A DNA stretch of 18,322 nt, taken from assembly GCA_965658275.1 (NCBI GenBank), contig CBFHRN010000039.1, positions 1 to 18,322 of the forward strand. Direction: 5' to 3'. Below are positions 14,483-18,322 of the stretch, piece by piece (position 1 is the stretch's first letter; every line of letters begins with the position of its first letter). A program made the translations under genes and the position numbers. Source of the DNA: Croceimicrobium sp965658275. GTDB lineage: Bacteria; Bacteroidota; Bacteroidia; Flavobacteriales; Schleiferiaceae. The notes under the pieces are model-generated. The model was not told the DNA's origin. It saw nothing but the letters and a program-made list of their open reading frames with translations, and made no database searches.

Positions 14483-15448
14483 TTAGTTGGATGCCTTAAA
14501 CTTCTTGATCTCTTCAGTAAGTTTAGGCACTACATCAAAAGCATCGCCTACGATACCGTAATCGGCAGCTTTGAAGAAAGGTGCCTCGGGATCTTTATTA
14601 ATCGCCACTATAGTTTTGGATGCACTAACTCCAGCTAGATGCTGAATTGCCCCGGAAATACCAATGGCAACGTATAGGTTAGGCTTAATGGCAATACCCG
14701 TCTGACCAACGTGTTCGCTATGAGGGCGCCATCCCATATCTGATACTGGCTTACTACATGCCGTTCCAGCATCTAAAACTTCGGCAAGTTCTTCGATCAT
14801 AGCCCAGTTTTCAGGACCTTTTAGGCCACGACCTGCGCTAATTACACGCTCCGCTTCGGGTAAAGGAATTTTGCCTTTCACACGGTCAACAGACTGAACA
14901 TTTACTTTCGGACTGTTTCCGCCAGTGGCTGAAACTTCTTCTACACTTGCTTCTCCTTCCCCTTCGATAACCGGAATTGAGTTAGGCACAAATAGTACTA
15001 CTTTATTACTAGCTTCTGTGCTTAGGAAATTAAATCCTTTACCTGAGAATACACCTCGTTTTACAGTGAATGGACTAGTGCTTTCTGGTAATGCAACTAC
15101 ATTGGTGAGCAGGGCTGAATCATTTGTAATAGCTAAAGCAGAGGCCATTGCCTTACCGTTAAAGGTAGCACTTATGATAACCGTGTCCGCTCCATGTGCT
15201 TTGGCTACTTCGCCAATGGCATTGCCAAAAGCATTGGCATCAAAGCTTTCGAAGCCATTATTTAAATGGAGAACTTTGCTGATTCCATATTTCCCAGCTT
15301 CGGAAGCTTGGTCATCTAGGTTGCCAATGCAAAGACCGATAGCTTCGGTTCCGAGCATTTCGGCAGTTTTAGAAGCATATAAAGCCGCTTCCCATGTGTT
15401 TTTCTTGAATTTACCTTCCCAAGATTCTAAATATACTAATACAGACAT
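14483..15448 (-). CDS. etfA: Electron transfer flavoprotein, alpha subunit
   Basis: It forms a cytoplasmic heterodimer with EtfB and passes electrons from acyl-CoA and related dehydrogenases to the quinone pool through ETF:quinone oxidoreductase. The length is 321 residues, normal. The C-terminal FAD domain is complete: GRGLKGPENW (206-215), PVSDMGWRPHSEHVGQTGIA with the VGQTG loop (247-251), SGAIQHLAGV (265-274), INKDPEAPFFKAADYGIVGD (283-302). The N-terminal domain has the usual alpha/beta pattern (VLVYLESWEGKFKK). It begins 16 bp after etfB and is followed 4 bp later by the bifunctional nuclease gene. Confidence 0.97.
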   Translation of the reverse strand: MSVLVYLESWEGKFKKNTWEAALYASKTAEMLGTEAIGLCIGNLDDQASEAGKYGISKVLHLNNGFESFDANAFGNAIGEVAKAHGADTVIISATFNGKAMASALAITNDSALLTNVVALPESTSPFTVKRGVFSGKGFNFLSTEASNKVVLFVPNSIPVIEGEGEASVEEVSATGGNSPKVNVQSVDRVKGKIPLPEAERVISAGRGLKGPENWAMIEELAEVLDAGTACSKPVSDMGWRPHSEHVGQTGIAIKPNLYVAIGISGAIQHLAGVSASKTIVAINKDPEAPFFKAADYGIVGDAFDVVPKLTEEIKKFKASN

Positions 15449-15464
15449 GTTTCAAATTTTTGGA

Positions 15465-16211
15465 TTAGATCACTTTCGCTTCGTTATGCAGGAGTTGAAC
15501 TAACTCGCTCACATTTTCTGCGTCGATCATTTTTACCGCGCTTTTTGGGGCCGGTTTGCTGAATTGACCAATTGAAGTTTTGCCTTCTACCGCAACGGCT
15601 TCCTTAACCTCTAGGGGCTTGGAGCGAGCTTGCATGATCCCTCTCATATTTGGTATGCGAAGGTCACTTTCTTCCACAAGGCCCTTTTGTCCACCTAGAA
15701 CAAAGGGAGCGTTGGCGCTCACTTTTTCTTTTCCACCATCTATTTCACGGGTGAAACTGTATTCTGGACCTTCACCTTCCATGCCAACGCAGGCATTGAT
15801 AAAAGGCCAATTTAATAATGCTGCTACCATACCAGGCACTTGACCTCCGTTATAATCAATCGATTCGCGCCCGGCGATAATCATGTCGTAGCCACCTTGC
15901 TCCGCTACAGCTGCAATTTGCTTTGCAACAAAATAAGCATCACGCGGGTCGGCATCCACACGAATAGCATTATCGGCACCAATTGCTAAAGCTTTACGTA
16001 AGGTAGGTTCTGTTTCACTGCTGCCTACATTCACAACAGTAACAGAAGCACCTTGCTTTTCTTTAAGCCAGATGGCGCGGGTTAAACCAAATTCATCGTA
16101 GGGGTTAATCACAAACTGAACACCGTTCTTATCAAAGGCGCTATTGTCAGCAGTGAAATTGATTTTTGAGGTAGTATCGGGTACGTGACTGATACAAACT
16201 AATACCTTCAT
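15465..16211 (-). CDS. etfB: Electron transfer flavoprotein, beta subunit
   Basis: This is the partner of EtfA, 248 residues, binding AMP structurally and anchoring the FAD domain. Recognisable parts are MKVLVCISHVPDT at the start, INPYDEFGLTRAIWLKE (35-51), LRKALAIGADNAIRVDAD (71-88), IIAGRESIDYNGGQVPGMVA (111-130) and a beta-subunit signature near TREIDGGKEKV. The arrangement is that of a housekeeping ETF. No nearby acyl-CoA dehydrogenase or bcd/fix genes suggest electron bifurcation. It is first in the four-gene operon etfB-etfA-nuclease-transporter, with a good promoter candidate at 16252-16282. It is divergent from the pyruvate dehydrogenase E1 beta gene. Confidence 0.97.
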   Translation of the reverse strand: MKVLVCISHVPDTTSKINFTADNSAFDKNGVQFVINPYDEFGLTRAIWLKEKQGASVTVVNVGSSETEPTLRKALAIGADNAIRVDADPRDAYFVAKQIAAVAEQGGYDMIIAGRESIDYNGGQVPGMVAALLNWPFINACVGMEGEGPEYSFTREIDGGKEKVSANAPFVLGGQKGLVEESDLRIPNMRGIMQARSKPLEVKEAVAVEGKTSIGQFSKPAPKSAVKMIDAENVSELVQLLHNEAKVI

Positions 16212-16247
16212 ATTATTATTTGAGTTCTGAGAAGTGATAAAGTCTAT

Positions 16248-16277
16248 GCCGCGAAAATAACCTAAAAATAGCCGCGG
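16248..16277. repeat. Repeated GCCGCG element across the etfB promoter
   Basis: GCCGCG occurs at 16248-16253 and again at 16271-16276, with starts 23 bp apart (about two helical turns); the arms also form a CCGCG/CGCGG inverted repeat. The sequence between is AT-rich. The repeats bracket the -7 element and spacer of the candidate etfB promoter, so they could be a regulator site. Confidence 0.35.
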
Positions 16278-16282
16278 TCAAA
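16252..16282 (-). promoter_or_regulatory. Putative promoter of the etfB operon
   Basis: On the minus strand, TTTG (16279-16282) is followed by exactly 19 nt and TATTTTCG (16252-16259), one base off the TAnnTTTG consensus. The leader to the etfB ATG would be about 35-40 nt. Confidence 0.5.
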
Positions 16283-16286
16283 ATAC

Positions 16287-16298
16287 TATGCATGCATA
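16287..16298. repeat. 12-bp palindrome between etfB and pdhB
   Basis: TATGCATGCATA is a perfect 12-bp palindrome located just upstream of the -33 element of the etfB promoter candidate and about 60 bp upstream of the pdhB -7 motif. It is placed where a shared regulator of two divergent genes could bind. Confidence 0.4.
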
Positions 16299-16356
16299 TT
16301 AAATGTATAAATGCAGATAATCGTTCACAAGCTCCCGAAATTTTATTCGCCTTTAG

Positions 16357-16364
16357 TACTTTTG
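16357..16364 (+). promoter_or_regulatory. Putative -7 element of pdhB
   Basis: TACTTTTG is an exact TAnnTTTG match 19 bp before the ATG at 16384, giving a leader of about 14 nt. The expected TTTG at about 19 nt upstream is not present. Confidence 0.55.
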
Positions 16365-16383
16365 GCCCTTCAAAATTATTCCA

Positions 16384-17367
16384 ATGGGAAGAGTGATTCA
16401 GTTTAGAGAGGCAGTTGCCGAAGCCATGAGCGAAGAAATGCGCCGTGATGAAACCATTTATTTAATGGGAGAGGAAGTGGCCGAATACAATGGAGCCTAC
16501 AAAGCTTCTAAAGGAATGTTAGACGAATTTGGCCCCAAACGTGTTTTGGATACGCCGATTGCGGAGCTAGGGTTCGCTGGTATTGGAGTAGGTTCTGCGA
16601 TGAATGGTTTACGTCCGATTATTGAGTTTATGACCTTTAACTTTTCAATGGTAGCCATTGATCAGATTATTAATAATGCGGCAAAAATGTTTCAGATGAG
16701 TGGTGGGCAGTTTAATGTACCCATCGTTTTTCGTGGACCAACTGCTTCTGCAGGTCAACTTGCAGCTACGCATAGCCAGGCGTTTGAGTCATGGTATGCC
16801 AATTGCCCAGGTTTAAAAGTAGTAGTACCTAGTAACCCATACGATGCAAAAGGTCTTTTAAAATCTGCCATTCGCGACAATGACCCTGTTATTTTTATGG
16901 AGTCAGAGCAGATGTATGGTGATAAAATGGAAGTTCCTGAAGAGGAGTACTTAATTCCTTTAGGTAAAGCGGACATTCGTCGCGCTGGTTCTGATGTAAC
17001 TATTGTTTCTTTTGGTAAGATTATCAAAGAGGCGGATAAGGCCGCCGAAGAATTAGCCAAAGAAGGTATCGAATGTGAAATCATTGATCTTCGCACCGTT
17101 CGACCAATTGATTACGATGCAATTATTGAATCTTTGAAGAAAACCAACCGCATGGTAATCGTAGAGGAAGCATGGCCTTTGGGTAATATTTCTACCGAAA
17201 TCATTACTCATTGTCAAGAGCATGCCTTTGATTACATCGATGCACCAATTATTCGTGTGAATACGGCTGATACGCCAATGGCTTATGCTCCTACCTTGGT
17301 TAAAGAATTTTTACCAAATGCGGATCGCATTATTAAAGCGGTTAATAAAGTTACCTATCGCGGATAA
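16384..17367 (+). CDS. pdhB: Pyruvate dehydrogenase E1 component, beta subunit
   Basis: With the alpha subunit it forms the thiamine-diphosphate E1 heterotetramer that decarboxylates pyruvate and acylates the lipoyl E2. The length is 327 residues, typical. Seen are REAVAEAMSEEMRRDETIYL at the start, MGEEVAEYNGAYKASKGML, DTPIAELGFAGIGVGSAMNG (56-75) containing the cofactor-activating E61, FRGPTASAGQLAATHSQ (116-132), and the C-terminal domain VSFGKIIKEADKAAEEL and IEEAWPLGNIS-like VEEAWPLGN. The alpha subunit and E2 are not in the window, so the complex is encoded in separate places. It could in principle be a branched-chain 2-oxoacid dehydrogenase subunit, but residue patterns favour pyruvate. 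It is monocistronic, closed by a terminator. Confidence 0.93.
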   Translation: MGRVIQFREAVAEAMSEEMRRDETIYLMGEEVAEYNGAYKASKGMLDEFGPKRVLDTPIAELGFAGIGVGSAMNGLRPIIEFMTFNFSMVAIDQIINNAAKMFQMSGGQFNVPIVFRGPTASAGQLAATHSQAFESWYANCPGLKVVVPSNPYDAKGLLKSAIRDNDPVIFMESEQMYGDKMEVPEEEYLIPLGKADIRRAGSDVTIVSFGKIIKEADKAAEELAKEGIECEIIDLRTVRPIDYDAIIESLKKTNRMVIVEEAWPLGNISTEIITHCQEHAFDYIDAPIIRVNTADTPMAYAPTLVKEFLPNADRIIKAVNKVTYRG

Positions 17368-17391
17368 GGCTGGGTAATTCAAAAATACTTG

Positions 17392-17423
17392 AAGCCACTT
17401 TCCTTTGGATGGTGGCTTTTTTT
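17392..17423 (+). terminator. Intrinsic terminator of pdhB
   Basis: AAGCCAC (17392-17398) pairs with GTGGCTT (17412-17418), with a small inner TCC/GGA helix, and is followed by a run of T up to 17423. It lies 24 bp past the pdhB stop. Confidence 0.88.
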
Positions 17424-17455
17424 AGTAAAAAGAACTTTTTAAGCGCGTGTAAATC

Positions 17456-17486
17456 TTTGGCTGAAAGCCAATTTAACTTACTTTTG
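17456..17486 (+). promoter_or_regulatory. Promoter of the membrane pyrophosphatase gene
   Basis: TTTG (17456-17459), a 19-nt spacer and TACTTTTG (17479-17486) give a complete match to the Bacteroidota vegetative consensus, the best in this window. The leader to the ATG at 17524 would be about 30-35 nt. Confidence 0.75.
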
Positions 17487-17523
17487 CGCCCCTTAATACG
17501 TATCTAAATCAATCAATAATACT

Positions 17524-18322
17524 ATGAACGACTGGTTAATGTATTTGGTTCCTGCACTTGGAGCGGTTGGAATCTTGGTTATGCTAGTGAAATCAGCCTG
17601 GGTTTCTAAACAGAATGCAGGTGAAAAGAACATGGCCGAATTGGCAGGTTATATTGCTGATGGCGCGATGTCATTCTTGAAAGCCGAATGGAAGATCATG
17701 AGTTATTTTGTGATTATCGCTGGTATTCTTTTAGCTTATTCAGGCACTTTGGTAGAGCATTCAAGCCCTATCATTGCTATCGCCTTTGTTATTGGTGCGG
17801 TGTTCTCAGCTTTAGCTGGATATATTGGAATGCGTATCGCAACCAAAGCCAACGTGCGTACCACTGAGGCGGCCCGTACAAGTCTGGTAAAAGCATTAAA
17901 GGTTTCATTTACTGGAGGTTCAGTAATGGGTCTAGGTGTAGCTGGCTTAGCGGTATTAGGTTTAGGATCTTTATTCATTGTATTCTATTATATGTTCGTT
18001 CCTGAAGGTGCGGCAATTACTGGTAGTGAAATGAAAACGGCCATTGAAGTATTGGCTGGTTTCTCCTTAGGTGCAGAATCTATTGCCCTGTTTGCCCGTG
18101 TTGGTGGAGGTATTTATACTAAAGCAGCTGACGTAGGTGCAGACCTTGTAGGTAAGGTAGAAGCAGGTATCCCTGAAGACGATCCTCGTAACCCAGCAAC
18201 TATTGCTGATAACGTAGGTGATAACGTAGGTGACGTTGCGGGTATGGGAGCCGATTTATTTGGTTCTTACGTAGCCACTATTCTTGCAACCATGGTATTG
18301 GGTCAAGAAATTGATTCTACGG
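17524..18322 (+). CDS. hppA: Membrane-bound ion-pumping pyrophosphatase, N-terminal part, 3' truncated
   Basis: It couples pyrophosphate hydrolysis to H+ or Na+ pumping across the inner membrane. An ATG at 17524 opens a frame that runs off the window end; 266 codons are visible of roughly 700-800 usual. Membrane helices are evident at about 5-23, 60-77, 83-103, 134-158, 173-190 and 238-260. The catalytic loop is intact: GGGIYTKAADVGADLVGKVE (194-213), PEDDPRNPATIADNVGDNVG (217-236) and D237, supplying the Asp/Lys residues that bind Mg-pyrophosphate. The helix-6 segment GADLFGSYVATI (242-253) has no Glu at the usual gate positions, while E185 in GFSLGAESIALFAR lies in helix 5. K+ dependence cannot be judged, since the diagnostic residues lie beyond the window. 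Confidence 0.95.
   Translation, partial: MNDWLMYLVPALGAVGILVMLVKSAWVSKQNAGEKNMAELAGYIADGAMSFLKAEWKIMSYFVIIAGILLAYSGTLVEHSSPIIAIAFVIGAVFSALAGYIGMRIATKANVRTTEAARTSLVKALKVSFTGGSVMGLGVAGLAVLGLGSLFIVFYYMFVPEGAAITGSEMKTAIEVLAGFSLGAESIALFARVGGGIYTKAADVGADLVGKVEAGIPEDDPRNPATIADNVGDNVGDVAGMGADLFGSYVATILATMVLGQEIDST

Noticed and set aside
14925..15503. A long open frame (192 codons) on the plus strand
   Set aside because: It lies entirely antisense to etfA and the end of etfB, which are unmistakable; its product has no recognisable domain and reflects codon bias of the real genes.
1..18322. Defence island, prophage, integron, CRISPR or insertion sequence
   Set aside because: No transposase, integrase, cas-like gene, direct-repeat array or terminal inverted repeats were found; all intervals are filled by recognisable genes in ordinary operons.

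Overview
The window looks like chromosomal DNA of a member of Bacteroidota, most likely the order Flavobacteriales. The signs are a SusC-style TonB-dependent receptor with an N-terminal carboxypeptidase-regulatory-like domain, a SPOR-tailed outer-membrane protein, a bifunctional-nuclease/UVR protein, a GT3 (eukaryote-type) glycogen synthase, and several promoters matching the Bacteroidota pattern (TTTG, about 19 nt, TAnnTTTG). Genus cannot be resolved from the sequence alone. There are no rRNA or tRNA genes, insertion sequences, CRISPR arrays or phage genes. Coding density is high, and no gene-free stretch exceeds about 210 bp.

Layout. (1) 2-292 (+): the 3' end of a nucleoid-associated protein, closed by a bidirectional terminator. 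(2) 321-3419 (-): a three-gene metal-related cassette transcribed as HYC_CC_PP-family protein, then a secreted HMA-domain protein, then a TonB-dependent receptor. (3) 3498-4628 (-): an outer-membrane beta-barrel protein with a SPOR-like tail. (4) 4837-8278 (+): the proteostasis genes tig, clpP and clpX, each with its own spacer; terminators follow tig and clpP. (5) 8271-10152 (-): thyA, a small secreted TonB-C-domain protein, and dihydrofolate reductase, tightly packed. (6) 10295-12097 (+): GT3 glycogen synthase. (7) 12094-16211 (-): etfB, etfA, a bifunctional nuclease and a NupC-type nucleoside transporter, read as one operon. (8) 16384-17367 (+): pyruvate dehydrogenase E1 beta. (9) 17524 to the window end (+): the first 266 codons of a membrane pyrophosphatase.

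Most of the window is core metabolism and housekeeping: folate/dTMP synthesis (thyA, DHFR, nucleoside uptake), electron transfer (ETF), carbon entry (PDH), energy storage (glycogen, pyrophosphate-driven ion pumping) and protein quality control (trigger factor, ClpXP). The best candidate for a poorly described system is the HYC_CC_PP/HMA/TonB-receptor cassette. All three of its products are exported or membrane proteins, and each carries an adjacent Cys-Cys pair. This fits a copper or other soft-metal handling route across the envelope, but the function is inferred, not shown. Secondary points of interest are the glutamate arrangement in the membrane pyrophosphatase, the extracytoplasmic lipocalin-like domain on the nucleoside transporter, promoters overlapping terminators, and convergent genes whose stop codons overlap.
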